64,000 nucleotides of DNA from JBJXHN01 sp046233135 (GTDB lineage Bacteria > Pseudomonadota > Alphaproteobacteria > Rhodospirillales > Rhodospirillaceae). Under the pieces are notes generated by a model. The model saw only the letters and a list, made by a program, of their open reading frames with translations. It was not told the origin of the DNA and searched no databases. Shown in pieces: positions 1 through 11,150 of the stretch; position 1 is the first letter of the stretch; the number at the start of each line of letters is the position of its first letter. The stretch lies in NCBI GenBank assembly GCA_046233135.1, contig JBJXHN010000005.1:564559-628558 (forward strand). Direction: 5' to 3'. Made by a program: the position numbers and the translations under genes.

Positions 1-2
1 TG

Positions 3-1301
3 ATCGGCACGGTGGCCCTGCTGGCGGCCATCGCCCTGTTCAGTCTGGCCCTGATCAACGACCGGGCCACCCGCGCGCCCCTGTCCAAGGCCGGCGAAGC
101 CCAGATGGTGCGCATCCGCATGGCGGAATCCGCCGCCCGCAATGCCCAGGTGGTGCGGGCCATGGGTCTGATGCCCAATCTGGTGGCCCGCTGGGTGGCC
201 GACGGACGGGAACAGGATGCGTTGAGCGAGCAGGCCGGGACCCGTGCCGCCATCATCTCCGGCTTTACCCGATTCGTGCGCATGGCCGTACAGGTGGGGT
301 TGCTGGGATTGGGGGCCTATCTGGTGCTGGAACGGGAGCTTACGCCGGGGGGCATGATCGCCGCATCCGTCGTGCTGGGCCGTGCCCTGGCGCCCGTGGA
401 ACAGGCCATCCAGGGCTGGCGGAGTCTGGTGGCCGCCCGCTCCGCGCTTGGCCGTCTGCGCGCCCTGCTGACCCATTTCGGCCCCGCCCCTGCCGGCCAG
501 ACCCGCACCCGCATGCCTGCTCCGGAAGGTGCGGTGGCCTTGAATGGTGTCACCCTGGTGCCCCCCGGCGCCACCCGCCCAGTGTTGCAGGGGGTCAGTC
601 TGACCCTGCGGCCGGGCACCATTACCGCCATTCTCGGTCCGTCGGCGGCGGGCAAAAGCTCTCTCTGCCGGGTGCTGGCCGGCATCTGGCCGCCCTCGGC
701 CGGTCAGGTGCTGCTGGACGGGGTTGGCCTGGATAAATGGCATCCGGAAGATCTGGGTCCCCATCTCGGCTACCTGCCCCAGGAAGTGGAGCTGTTCCCC
801 GCCACGGTGCGTGAAAATATCGCCCGCCTGGGCACCGCCACCGACGAACAGGTGGTGGCGGCGGCCAAGCTGGCCGGCGTGCACGAGATGATCGCCGCCC
901 TGCCGCAGGGATACGACACCCCGCTGGGCGATGGCGGCATGGTGCTTTCCGGCGGCCAGCGCCAGCGGATCGGCCTTGCCCGTGCTTTGTTCGGTTCTCC
1001 GGCCATTGTCGTACTGGACGAACCGAACGCCAATCTCGATTCCGATGGAGAGCGAGCGCTGATGCAGACCTTGTCGCGGCTGAAGGACAGCGGCGTTACC
1101 GTCGTTCTGGTGGCCCACCGCCGGGCAGTCTTGCAGGTGGTCGATTCGGTGGCCCTTCTGGACGCTGGCCGCCTGCTCGTCCATGGTCCCCGCGACCGGG
1201 CGATGGAGGAAATCAGCCGCATGATGCGCAGCAAGGAAGCCGGAGCGAGCCGGCCGACCCTGAGCGATTCGAACCCCCGTCAGCCGCAGAACGTGGCCTG
1301 A
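3..1301 (+). CDS. Type I secretion ABC exporter (PrtD-like permease/ATPase), 5' partial
   Basis: The reading frame is open from the first bases of the window, so the N-terminus and first membrane helices are missing. The visible part is the end of an ABC exporter membrane domain followed by a complete nucleotide-binding domain. Visible motifs are Walker A GPSAAGKSS, the signature LSGGQRQR, Walker B IVVLDEPNANLD and the H-loop VLVAHRR. Such inner-membrane proteins power one-step export of RTX-like proteins from cytoplasm to outside, together with a HlyD adaptor and TolC. The HlyD-family gene follows directly, which supports the call. The substrate gene is not visible and may lie upstream. Unlike the exporter pair near 56-60 kb, this ATPase has a canonical signature motif. 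Confidence 0.93.
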   Translation: MGTVALLAAIALFSLALINDRATRAPLSKAGEAQMVRIRMAESAARNAQVVRAMGLMPNLVARWVADGREQDALSEQAGTRAAIISGFTRFVRMAVQVGLLGLGAYLVLERELTPGGMIAASVVLGRALAPVEQAIQGWRSLVAARSALGRLRALLTHFGPAPAGQTRTRMPAPEGAVALNGVTLVPPGATRPVLQGVSLTLRPGTITAILGPSAAGKSSLCRVLAGIWPPSAGQVLLDGVGLDKWHPEDLGPHLGYLPQEVELFPATVRENIARLGTATDEQVVAAAKLAGVHEMIAALPQGYDTPLGDGGMVLSGGQRQRIGLARALFGSPAIVVLDEPNANLDSDGERALMQTLSRLKDSGVTVVLVAHRRAVLQVVDSVALLDAGRLLVHGPRDRAMEEISRMMRSKEAGASRPTLSDSNPRQPQNVA

Positions 1302-1327
1302 TCCGCGCTCCAGAAAGGATGCTCCCG

Positions 1328-2761
1328 ATGACCGAGATCTCTCCGTCCGTTCCTCAGTCCTCCGCCGGGGCGCCAGCTGCTCCACCGGCCGAGGCGACCA
1401 CCCCCCCTTCCTCTCCGGCCTCCTCTCCCGATACTTCGGCCGGTGTTGATCAGCCGGCGGCGGCCTCTTTGAAGCAGGTGCTGCGCAGCCAGATGGTGAT
1501 TGGCGGGCTGGTGATTTTCGGGTTCTTCGGGGTGCTTGGCGGCTGGGCGGCCACCGCGCCCCTGGCCGGGGCGGCCATCGCCCCGGGGATCGTCAGCCCC
1601 GATATCGGCCGGCGCACCCTTCAGCATCTGGAAGGCGGCATCGTGCGCGAGATCCTGGTGCATGACGGCAGCCAGGTTGCCGCCGGGGAGCGCCTGCTGG
1701 TGCTCGACGAGGCCCAGGCCCGTGCGACCTATCAGTACCATCGGGGCCGCATGATCGCCCTGACCGCCCAGCAGGCCCGTCTGGAGGCCCGCCAGGCCGG
1801 GTCGACCGAAGTGGAGTTTCCGCCCTGGCTGCTCGCCGAGGCCGAGAAGGCGCCCCAGGTGGCCCGTATTCTCGAAGGCCAGGTGAACCAGTTCCTGACC
1901 CGCACCCACACCGCCGACAGCCAGCGCCGCATCCTGACCCAGCGCATTGCCCAGCTGCGCGAAGAGATCCTCGGCCTGGAAGCCATGGTCTCCAGCCAGG
2001 ATGTGCAACTCGGCCTCATTGCCGAGGAAATCCAGGGGGTGCAGACCCTGGTCAATCGGGGGCTGGAGCGCAAACCCCGCCTTCTGTCCTTGCAGCGGCA
2101 GCGCGCCGATATTCTGGGCCGCCGGGCGGAGAACACCGCCTCTATCGCCCGCGCCCGCCAGTCCATCGGCGAATCGGAATCCCGTATCCTGGCTCAGGAC
2201 GCCGAAATGCTGGACCGCTCCGCCGCCGAGCTGGAACAGGTGCGGGGCGAACTGGGCGGCGTGCTGGAGCAGGTGGCGGCCGCCGAGGACGTGATGAAGC
2301 GTCTGGATGTGGTTGCGCCGGTGTCCGGCACCGTGGTCAACATGGCCGTGACCACCCTGGGGGCTGTGATCGCGCCGGGCGAACCTATCCTGGACATCGT
2401 CCCGGCCGAGGAAGATCTGCTGATCGATGCCCGTCTCGCCCCCAACGACGTGGATGTGGTGCGCATCGGCCAGCGCGCGGAAGTGCATCTGACCGCCTAT
2501 TCCCAGCGCAACCTTCCGCGCATCAACGGCGAGCTGACCTATGTGTCCGCTGACAGCCTGATCGACGAGACCGACGGTCAGCGCTATTTCGAGGCCCGGG
2601 TGCGGGTCGACGCCGATCAACTGGCCGCGCTGGGTGACGAGATCCGGCTGATGCCGGGCATGCCGGCCGAAGCCATGATCCTGACCGGGGAGCGGACGGC
2701 GCTGGATTACCTGCTTCAGCCGATGCTCGATACCATGCGGCGGGGGATGCGGGAACAGTGA
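1328..2761 (+). CDS. HlyD-family periplasmic adaptor of type I secretion
   Basis: Membrane fusion protein linking the ABC exporter to an outer-membrane TolC channel. It has a Pro/Ser/Ala-rich cytoplasmic N-terminus, one membrane helix at about residues 57-80, the lipoyl half-motif LEGGIVREILVHDGSQV, a long coiled coil, a second lipoyl half and a C-terminal beta domain ending in a region like PrtE/HlyD (YLLQPMLDTMRRG). Two in-frame ATGs lie at 1319 and 1328. The AAAGG stretch at 1313-1317 is well spaced only for 1328, so I chose that. It sits 26 bases after the ABC gene and is certainly in the same operon. Confidence 0.92.
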   Translation: MTEISPSVPQSSAGAPAAPPAEATTPPSSPASSPDTSAGVDQPAAASLKQVLRSQMVIGGLVIFGFFGVLGGWAATAPLAGAAIAPGIVSPDIGRRTLQHLEGGIVREILVHDGSQVAAGERLLVLDEAQARATYQYHRGRMIALTAQQARLEARQAGSTEVEFPPWLLAEAEKAPQVARILEGQVNQFLTRTHTADSQRRILTQRIAQLREEILGLEAMVSSQDVQLGLIAEEIQGVQTLVNRGLERKPRLLSLQRQRADILGRRAENTASIARARQSIGESESRILAQDAEMLDRSAAELEQVRGELGGVLEQVAAAEDVMKRLDVVAPVSGTVVNMAVTTLGAVIAPGEPILDIVPAEEDLLIDARLAPNDVDVVRIGQRAEVHLTAYSQRNLPRINGELTYVSADSLIDETDGQRYFEARVRVDADQLAALGDEIRLMPGMPAEAMILTGERTALDYLLQPMLDTMRRGMREQ

Positions 2762-2776
2762 CGAAATGCCTGGCGG

Positions 2777-3172
2777 CTATCCCCTCACCTTCGGCGGGCC
2801 GCCCGGCATGCCGTGAAAGGGGAACAGGCCGACCTTCAGGCTGTGGCTCATGTGGTTGGCCTTGTTCATGGCCAGGGGCTTGAGATCGGCGGGCAGCGTT
2901 TCCGTGGTCGCCTGATCGAAGCAGGTCAGCCAGCGGTCGAACTGGTCGATCTCCAGGCCCTTGTTCATATGGACCCCGAACATGCCGCCGCCCTTGTAGA
3001 GATTGGTCCCCAGAAGGTGGTCGGACCAGAAATCGGCGACGATTTCCTTATGGGCCGGCATGTCGGACAGGGCCGCGCGGAACAGCGGCCCCAGCACCGG
3101 ATCCGCGTCGCACAGGTCGTAAAACCGATCCACTAGCGCCAACATGCGCGGATCCCGGGTCGTCTCGGTCAT
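2777..3172 (-). CDS. Group III truncated haemoglobin
   Basis: Small haem-binding globin of about 131 residues with the group III pattern: FYDLCDADPVLGPLF in the early helices, ADFWSDHLL, YKGGGMFGVH and a terminal segment with FPFHGMPGGPPK. Members of this group bind oxygen, CO or NO and are linked to nitrosative stress or terminal-oxidase function; the role here is unknown. I chose the ATG at 3172 because GGGGGA lies about 7 bases upstream; a TTG five codons earlier is a poorer start. The gene converges on the HlyD gene with a 15-base gap and has no obvious operon partner. Confidence 0.88.
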   Translation of the reverse strand: MTETTRDPRMLALVDRFYDLCDADPVLGPLFRAALSDMPAHKEIVADFWSDHLLGTNLYKGGGMFGVHMNKGLEIDQFDRWLTCFDQATTETLPADLKPLAMNKANHMSHSLKVGLFPFHGMPGGPPKVRG

Positions 3173-3285
3173 GGTGTGGTCCCCCAACTGATCAGGCGTC
3201 AGTATTCACCGAAAGCGGGGAGCAGGAAAAGGCCCTGTTTGGCCAGGGGGTAAACCCACGCCGGTCGGGAGAGGGGAGATCCGTC

Positions 3286-3310
3286 GCAAGGGAGACCGGG
3301 TCTCCCTTGC
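3286..3310. terminator. Perfect 12-bp inverted repeat downstream of the Nudix gene
   Basis: GCAAGGGAGACC, one base, then its exact reverse complement. It lies 24 bases past the stop of the minus-strand Nudix gene. No T-run follows on either strand, so it may stabilise a 3' end rather than act as a classical intrinsic terminator. Confidence 0.5.
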
Positions 3311-3333
3311 AGAGCTCCGGACGCTGTTGTGGA

Positions 3334-3858
3334 TCAGGGGTTGGTCTGCGGGGGGATGGTGGCCTGGTGGCGCACCGCGTTGAACTGGGTCAGTGCCCAG
3401 TGCACGGTTGGATAGGCCAGATGGTCCCAGGGGATCTCGTCCCAGCGCAGCAGGGCGCTTTCCAGGCTTTCGATGCCCGGCCCGTGCTGCGGATCGTCCA
3501 TCGTGGCCCTGTAGACCAGATGGACCTGGCTGATGTGCGGCAGATTGTAGATGGCCAGCAGGTCGCCGATGGTGACCCGCGCCTTGGCCTCCTCCATCAC
3601 CTCCCGCGCCGCGCCGGCCTGGGTGGTCTCGCCCAGCTCCATGAAGCCGGAGGGAATGGTCCAGAAGCCGAGGCGGGGCTCGATCGCCCGGCGCACCAGA
3701 AGGAACCGGTCTTCCCACGTACAGACCGCCCCGACCACCAGCTTCGGATTGTCGTAATGCACGAAGCCGCAGGTGGTGCAGACCAGACGCTCCCGTTCGT
3801 CGCCCGCCGGCACGCGGGTCACGAAATGGGGCGGCGGGAACGTGTCGGTGTCGCTCAC
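3334..3858 (-). CDS. Nudix hydrolase with N-terminal Cys pair
   Basis: About 174 residues. The Nudix box is clear: GFMELGETTQAGAAREVMEE matches G-x5-E-x7-RE-U-x-EE, the Mg-binding helix that hydrolyses nucleoside diphosphate-linked compounds. Ahead of it is a CTTCG half zinc-ribbon followed by FVHYDNPKLVVGAV, typical of the Nudix subfamily often annotated as ADP-ribose or NADH pyrophosphatase-like. Substrate cannot be told from sequence. I chose GTG at 3858, giving a start in SDTDTFPPPHFVTR as in relatives; it lies 8 bases after the stop of the upstream gene. An ATG at 3906 would overlap that gene. Confidence 0.87.
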   Translation of the reverse strand: MSDTDTFPPPHFVTRVPAGDERERLVCTTCGFVHYDNPKLVVGAVCTWEDRFLLVRRAIEPRLGFWTIPSGFMELGETTQAGAAREVMEEAKARVTIGDLLAIYNLPHISQVHLVYRATMDDPQHGPGIESLESALLRWDEIPWDHLAYPTVHWALTQFNAVRHQATIPPQTNP

Positions 3859-3866
3859 GGTCGGGC

Positions 3867-4220
3867 TCAGAGCAGAACATTCAGATAGGTGCCGCGCGGT
3901 GCCCATCGGTCATAGCGCCGGCCTTCGAACATCACGAACCGGTCGGCATCATCCCCGTCCCAGATCGGATCGTCGGTTTCCACCGCCCGCATCATCGGCT
4001 CGGCGGATGCAGAGGCTTTCGCCGGAGTAATGACCTCTTGTGTGGGCGCAGCCTTGGCCGTGGGCGCCGCCGACGGCGCGGCACCGGATCGGCGCGCACC
4101 GCCGGTCCGGGCCGCACTGCCGGCCGGACCTGCCTTGCGCGCCTTGGCCGCCGCCGCCCGAGAGGTGATCACGGGTCCCTGGTACCCGCCTCCGCCGATG
4201 CCAGAGGTTTCCTGCGCCAT
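3867..4220 (-). CDS. Hypothetical protein, low-complexity N-terminus with conserved-looking C-terminus
   Basis: 117 residues. The first 70 are rich in Ala, Gly, Arg and Pro and probably disordered. The last 35 (DPIWDGDDADRFVMFEGRRY followed by DRWAPRGTYLNVLL) look folded and conserved. I do not recognise the family. AGGAAAGAGGG precedes the ATG. The stop lies 8 bases before the Nudix start, so the two are probably co-transcribed. Confidence 0.6.
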   Translation of the reverse strand: MAQETSGIGGGGYQGPVITSRAAAAKARKAGPAGSAARTGGARRSGAAPSAAPTAKAAPTQEVITPAKASASAEPMMRAVETDDPIWDGDDADRFVMFEGRRYDRWAPRGTYLNVLL

Positions 4221-4394
4221 GCCCTCTTTCCTGCCTGTCCCGACCCTGTGGGGCCACCCCGGCCGGAGATCGTGTGTCTCCCACCGGGTGACCCGTTATT
4301 CCTGGCGCGGTTCGGCGCTCGCGACCCACACCGAAAAGCCGCCCCGGAAGCAGGGTAATGCTTCGGCGACCATCCGGTTGCAGTGTGGCATTGG

Positions 4395-4589
4395 TTAGCC
4401 GGTGATGTCCACCACGCTGCCCCTGCTGGGCGGAGGGGTGCCCTGGACCGCAGCCTTGGTGGCTTCCGTCCCCTGGGCCAGCAGCGCAGCCGCATGCTGG
4501 TCGGCCGTGGCGCTTTGCTGAAGAAGACTTTGCTGGAGCTGAAGCTGGGCCTGGGCCGTTTGCGCGGCCGAGCCAGTACTCACATCCAT
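4395..4589 (-). CDS. Small YjfB-like putative motility protein
   Basis: 64 residues beginning MDVSTGSAAQTAQAQLQLQQ and ending SRGSVVDITG. The layout, a short MD(V/I)S start, a Gln/Leu-rich helix and a final Gly-x-Val-(V/N) strand, resembles the YjfB family of small putative motility proteins (assignment from memory of the family pattern, not a search). A very good ribosome site AGGAGG lies 7 bases before the ATG, which argues strongly that it is translated. No flagellar gene is nearby in the window. Confidence 0.65.
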   Translation of the reverse strand: MDVSTGSAAQTAQAQLQLQQSLLQQSATADQHAAALLAQGTEATKAAVQGTPPPSRGSVVDITG

Positions 4590-4759
4590 CTCAGATCCTC
4601 CTGATCCGTCGTGGCATGGACCCTCTAAAGGTCCCCCACAAGTCCGAATGATGTGGAGCGCCCACCTTACGCCTCTTGCCCGATTGTCTCAAGAACAACC
4701 GGGCGCGGATGCGGTCAAGGTTTCGTGAGCCGCCGGTCGGATCTGTCGGGACTGCCTGA

Positions 4760-4841
4760 TGCATCGACCCAAACGAAGGTCCCAGCCGAAACAATGCCTT
4801 AGTGCGCTGACCGCTGAATCGTCAGAAGATGTCAGTGCGCT
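4760..4841 (+). repeat. CTAGTGCA-type intergenic repeat, copy 1
   Basis: Shares TGCATCGACCCAAACGAAGG exactly, then CAGCCGAA, then about 45 bp of a hairpin (AGTGCGCTGACCGCTGAATC onward, closing with GTCAGTGCGCT) with the element at 32483-32591. Here the two hairpin arms pair through two G-T wobbles. It is about 20 bp shorter in the middle than copy 2. It lies in the 301-base gap between secA and the YjfB-like gene, which otherwise shows nothing recognisable. Confidence 0.85.
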
Positions 4842-4890
4842 GGACGGAGGCGGGGAGGGACGCTTGAACCGCCCCTCCTCGGACGCGGCC

Positions 4891-7608
<2,718 letters not shown>

Positions 7609-7712
7609 GCATACCTCAGCGTTAAGGTGACAGGCGCCTGAGGACCAGGCACGCAGAGGCGGACTGCCGAACGGCGCATTCCCGCCTCGGCGATCCGGTC
7701 GTTGAGGTCGAA

Positions 7713-7741
7713 GACATAGAGCCGGGGGGATCCCCTGTCAA
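7713..7741 (-). promoter_or_regulatory. Candidate sigma-70-type promoter for secA
   Basis: On the minus strand TTGACA (7741-7736) is followed after exactly 17 bases by TATGTC (7718-7713), about 105 bases before the secA start. The -35 box is a perfect match; the -10 box is weak. No other candidate was clearer in this 282-base divergent gap. Confidence 0.4.
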
Positions 7742-7890
7742 CGAAGGCAACGGGGTCCTCTGCCCGGGGCCGGCCCCTCTTTTCGTACCGGATGGTCCGT
7801 TCCGATGCGATCTGCGCGCACGCGGACCTTGCGGTCTTCCCCCATTCGGCCCCACCTAGACAGCTGGGCATCTTTATCAGGGAACCTGCC

Positions 7891-10599
7891 ATGCGTGGAT
7901 CCGACCCCACCTCCAGCGGGCGGCCGCCCGGGGCCGCCGGGGCGCGGTTCTGGCTGGCCTTGAGCTGGCTGGCCCTGACCTGGGAACGGCTGTGGCGCGC
8001 TTTCTGGCCCCTGGCGACCGGGGGCGGTCTGGCGCTGGCCCTGGCGATCAGCGGGCTGGTGTCAACCTGGCTGGCCGGGTGGATGCATCTGGTGGTGGTG
8101 CTGGCTGTTCTCGCCGGCCTCGGGGGATTGGCCTGGCAGGGCGCGCGCGCCTTCCGCCTGCCGACCCGCAAGGACGCCTGGCATCACCTGGAAACCGGTC
8201 CCGTCACCCGTCATCGCCCGTTGACCGCGTCGGGTGACAGCATGGCCGTGGGGCAGGGCGATGCCTTTTCCGAAGCCCTGTGGCGCCGCCATCAGGCGCG
8301 CATGGCCGCCGCGGCCGGGCTGCTGCGTCCCCGCCTGCCCGAACCGGGTGTGGCCGCCCGCGATCCCCGGGGGCTGCGGGTGGTGCCGCTGTTGTTGCTG
8401 GTGGTGGCCTTCGCCGCAAGCCAGGGGCTGGCCGGCCGGCATCTGACCGCCTTTTTCCGCCCCGCCGTCCTGCCGGTGTCCGAGCCGCTGACGGTCAAGG
8501 TCTGGCTTACTCCTCCCGAATATACGAATCAACCGCCGCTGCATCTGGCGGCATCGTCGGCGGACGGCGCGGAGAGCGGTGGTGCCGGCTCGAACGGACA
8601 GGCCACGGTTGAGTCCGTGGCGGTGCCGGAAGGCACGACGGTACTGGTTCTGGTGCACGGGTCCGCCGAGTCGGGCGTGCTGGTGCACGGGAAGGCTGTC
8701 ACGCCCCTGGACCTGCTCGATGCGGGCAGCCTGCGGGGCGAAGCGGGGCTGGCGGAGTCGGGGCGCCTGACGGTGCGGGCGGGGGACGAGGTGTTGCTGG
8801 ACCGGCCGGTGGCGGTGATGCCCGACGCGCCGCCCACCGTGGCCTTCGCCGAAGTGCCCGAAGCCGGTCCCCGGGGCGGCCTGCGCCTGCGGGTACAGGC
8901 CGCCGATGATTACGGGCTGACGGCCTTGCGGGCGGACGTGATGGCGGTGGATCTGCTGCCCGGCGATCCGACCGAGCCGGAGGTATTGCCCCTGCCGCTG
9001 CCATCCGGGCAGCCGGGGGAAGCGGCGGTGCGCGGCTCCCACGATCTGACGGCCCACCGCTGGGCCGGTCGGCCGGTGCGGCTGACCCTGGTGGCCGAGG
9101 ACGGGCGGAAGCAGACGGGGACGGCCGGTCCGATGACGCTGATCCTGCCGGAACGGCCCTTCTCGCACCCGGTGGCCCAAGCGATTGTCGCGGCGCGCAA
9201 GCAGATCACCCTGGACCCCACCGACTGGCAGGACGTGGTCCGGCAGCTGGATCGCATTGCCCGCCGTCCGCAAACCTTCGGCGAGGATCTGTCGGTGTTC
9301 CTGGCCCTGCGCACGGCGCGGGCGCATTTGCTGGGGCAGCGGGCCGGCGCGGACAGCGAGCGCATCCGCGAGGTGCTGTGGCGGGCGGCCTTGCAGGTGG
9401 AAGAGGGCGACATGATGCGGGCCACCGCCGATCTCCAGCGGCTGCGGGAGCGGTTGCAGGAGGCCATGAACGGGGACCTGAATGCCCAGCAGCTGCAGGA
9501 CCTGATGCAGGAGACCCGGCGGGCTTTGCAGGAGATGATGCGCGCCCTGGCCCAGTCAATGCCGGACATGCCGATGAACATGCCGATGCCGGACTCCATG
9601 CAGGCGATGGATCTGGCCAACATGGACGCCCTGATGCGTCAGATTGAAGAGCTGTCCCGGCTGGGTGCCGAAGATGCGGCGCGGGATCTGTTGTCGCAGC
9701 TGACCGAAATGCTGGACCGCATGGGCGATATGCGGATGTCGCCGCAGATGACCGAGCAGATGCAGCAGATGCAGGAGATCATGAACACCCTGCGCGCCAT
9801 GCGAGAGCAGCAATCTTCGCTGCTTGACGAAACCTTCCGGGCCGATCAGCAGGCCAATCCGCCCGGCCGGGACGAAGGGATGCGGAACAGCTTGCCGAAT
9901 CTGGACGGGATGACGATGCCCGGCCAGATCCTGCCGTTTCCACCACGCTTCCGGATGCCCGGTTCTCCGCCGCCCTCCGGTTTTGACGGGGGGGAGCAGG
10001 CCCGTCCGCAGAACGGCCAGCAGCAGGGCGACCGGAGCCGGGATCAGGCCGAAGACGATCCGTCCGGCAGGGAAACCATGACGACGGAGGAAATGCAGGC
10101 GCTGGCCAAAGCCCTGGCGGAGCGGCAGGAAGCCCTGACCCGGCGCATGGAAGAACTGCTGGGGGACATCGGCGAGATGACCAATCAGGTGCCGCAGTCC
10201 CTGGGGGATGCGGCGCTGGCCATGGGGGACGCGGGGGCGATGCTGGGGCAGGGTGACCTGCCCGGGGCGATGGCGGCGCAGAACCGTGCCCTGGACCTGC
10301 TGAACCAGGGCAACCAGCAGGCGATGCAGCAGATGATGCAGGCCATGGGGCAGGGCAGCGGGATGATGCTGATGCCCTTTGGTCCCGGCCAGGGGCAGGG
10401 GCGTCTGCCCGGACAGGATCCGCTGGGGCGGGATCAGAACGGTGTCAGCGGCAGTTCGAACGAAGACGTCGGCCTGCCCGGACGCAGTGACGTGCGGCGC
10501 GCCCGCGAGATCTTGGACGAGCTCCGCCGCCGGGCCAACGAACCCGACCGGCCGGAGCCGGAGAAGGACTACCTGCGGCGGCTCATTCCACGATTTTAG
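7891..10599 (+). CDS. TIGR02302 / DUF4175 family membrane protein
   Basis: About 902 residues. Two or three N-terminal membrane helices (first about residues 20-75, another near 160-175 at VVPLLLLVVAFAASQ) lead into a beta-rich middle domain and a long C-terminal half very rich in Met, Gln and charged residues (repeated QQMMQAMGQG-like stretches). This is the architecture of the alphaproteobacterial TIGR02302 family of unknown function. The upstream in-frame extension to 7792 lacks a ribosome site, whereas AGGGA precedes the ATG at 7891, so I chose that. Its TAG stop is the first part of a 48-bp hairpin repeat. Confidence 0.85.
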   Translation: MRGSDPTSSGRPPGAAGARFWLALSWLALTWERLWRAFWPLATGGGLALALAISGLVSTWLAGWMHLVVVLAVLAGLGGLAWQGARAFRLPTRKDAWHHLETGPVTRHRPLTASGDSMAVGQGDAFSEALWRRHQARMAAAAGLLRPRLPEPGVAARDPRGLRVVPLLLLVVAFAASQGLAGRHLTAFFRPAVLPVSEPLTVKVWLTPPEYTNQPPLHLAASSADGAESGGAGSNGQATVESVAVPEGTTVLVLVHGSAESGVLVHGKAVTPLDLLDAGSLRGEAGLAESGRLTVRAGDEVLLDRPVAVMPDAPPTVAFAEVPEAGPRGGLRLRVQAADDYGLTALRADVMAVDLLPGDPTEPEVLPLPLPSGQPGEAAVRGSHDLTAHRWAGRPVRLTLVAEDGRKQTGTAGPMTLILPERPFSHPVAQAIVAARKQITLDPTDWQDVVRQLDRIARRPQTFGEDLSVFLALRTARAHLLGQRAGADSERIREVLWRAALQVEEGDMMRATADLQRLRERLQEAMNGDLNAQQLQDLMQETRRALQEMMRALAQSMPDMPMNMPMPDSMQAMDLANMDALMRQIEELSRLGAEDAARDLLSQLTEMLDRMGDMRMSPQMTEQMQQMQEIMNTLRAMREQQSSLLDETFRADQQANPPGRDEGMRNSLPNLDGMTMPGQILPFPPRFRMPGSPPPSGFDGGEQARPQNGQQQGDRSRDQAEDDPSGRETMTTEEMQALAKALAERQEALTRRMEELLGDIGEMTNQVPQSLGDAALAMGDAGAMLGQGDLPGAMAAQNRALDLLNQGNQQAMQQMMQAMGQGSGMMLMPFGPGQGQGRLPGQDPLGRDQNGVSGSSNEDVGLPGRSDVRRAREILDELRRRANEPDRPEPEKDYLRRLIPRF

Positions 10600-10735
10600 A
10601 TCAAACTGCCTTAAATCTGCATCGATTTACGGCAGGCAGTTTGATCTAAAAACATATGGCTAGGGCATCGAGTCACGCCGAAGGCGTGCGTTCCGCCGGG
10701 AGTCGAAGACGCGCTTGCGCATCGGAAAACCGGTG
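10599..10735 (+). repeat. Composite hairpin repeat, copy A
   Basis: A 48-bp imperfect palindrome starting GATCAAACTGCC and ending GGCAGTTTGATC with ATCGAT at its centre (10599-10646), then 8 bases, then TATGGC and about 80 bp that match copy B near 24.9 kb in the same order and spacing. The 5' edge overlaps the last base of the TAG stop of the upstream gene. The 3' edge runs into an IS5 transposase remnant. Confidence 0.85.
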
Positions 10736-11077
10736 CCCACTTTTCCGCCGCGATCCTGCGGCTTGAGCGTGGGCGCGAACGACAGTGGCATCAATCGCCA
10801 GCCACTCGAAGTCGGGATTGTTGGAAACCCCTTCCAGGATCCGATCAAAGACCCCTTCCCGGACCCATCGGTAGTAACGCTGCTTCGCGGCTTCATAGGA
10901 GCCAAATCGCTCGGGGAGATCTCGCCAATGGGCGCCGGAACGAGCCAACCAAAGGAGCGCGTCAAAGAACAGTCGCGCGTTGCTCCGTGGCCCCCGGCGG
11001 CCTTTCATACCGCCGGTCACATAGGGTTTCAGGCGCTCCCATTGATCGTCGCGTAGAATTTCGCCTTCCAAGACCAA
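10673..11077 (-). pseudogene. IS5-family transposase remnant (N-terminal half only)
   Basis: The first 108 codons read as the N-terminal half of an IS5/IS427-type transposase: LRDDQWERLKPYV, RSGAHWRDLPERFGSY and the first catalytic Asp in AIDATVVRAHAQAAG. The homology then stops near 10755 and the frame runs into the composite repeat (SRRKSGHRF and onward), so the catalytic second half is missing and no second ORF follows. It cannot encode an active transposase. The element may have inserted into, or been deleted against, the repeat. A perfect palindrome at 11103-11132 near its other end may include an old terminus. Confidence 0.85.
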
Positions 11078-11102
11078 TCTCCCGAAAATCAGCCTTGAAT
11101 CA

Positions 11103-11132
11103 CGAATGGGGATTCCTGGGAATCCCCATTCG
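11103..11132. repeat. Perfect 14-bp palindrome with 2-base loop
   Basis: CGAATGGGGATTCC, TG, then the exact reverse complement. It lies between the transposase remnant and the 3' end of the DUF3426 gene, 18 bases past the latter's stop. It could be an insertion-sequence end, or a transcript-end hairpin for the minus-strand gene; there is no T-run. Confidence 0.6.
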
Positions 11133-11150
11133 TTAAACAGTCACTACAGC

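Noticed and set aside
1280..2620. Long minus-strand ORF opposite the HlyD gene
   Set aside because: Composition rich in Gly, His and Gln typical of antisense frames in GC-rich DNA; the plus strand encodes a clear HlyD protein.
8062..9327. 421-codon minus-strand ORF opposite the TIGR02302 gene
   Set aside because: Arg/Gln/Gly/His-rich antisense frame with no ribosome site; the plus strand has membrane helices and family features.
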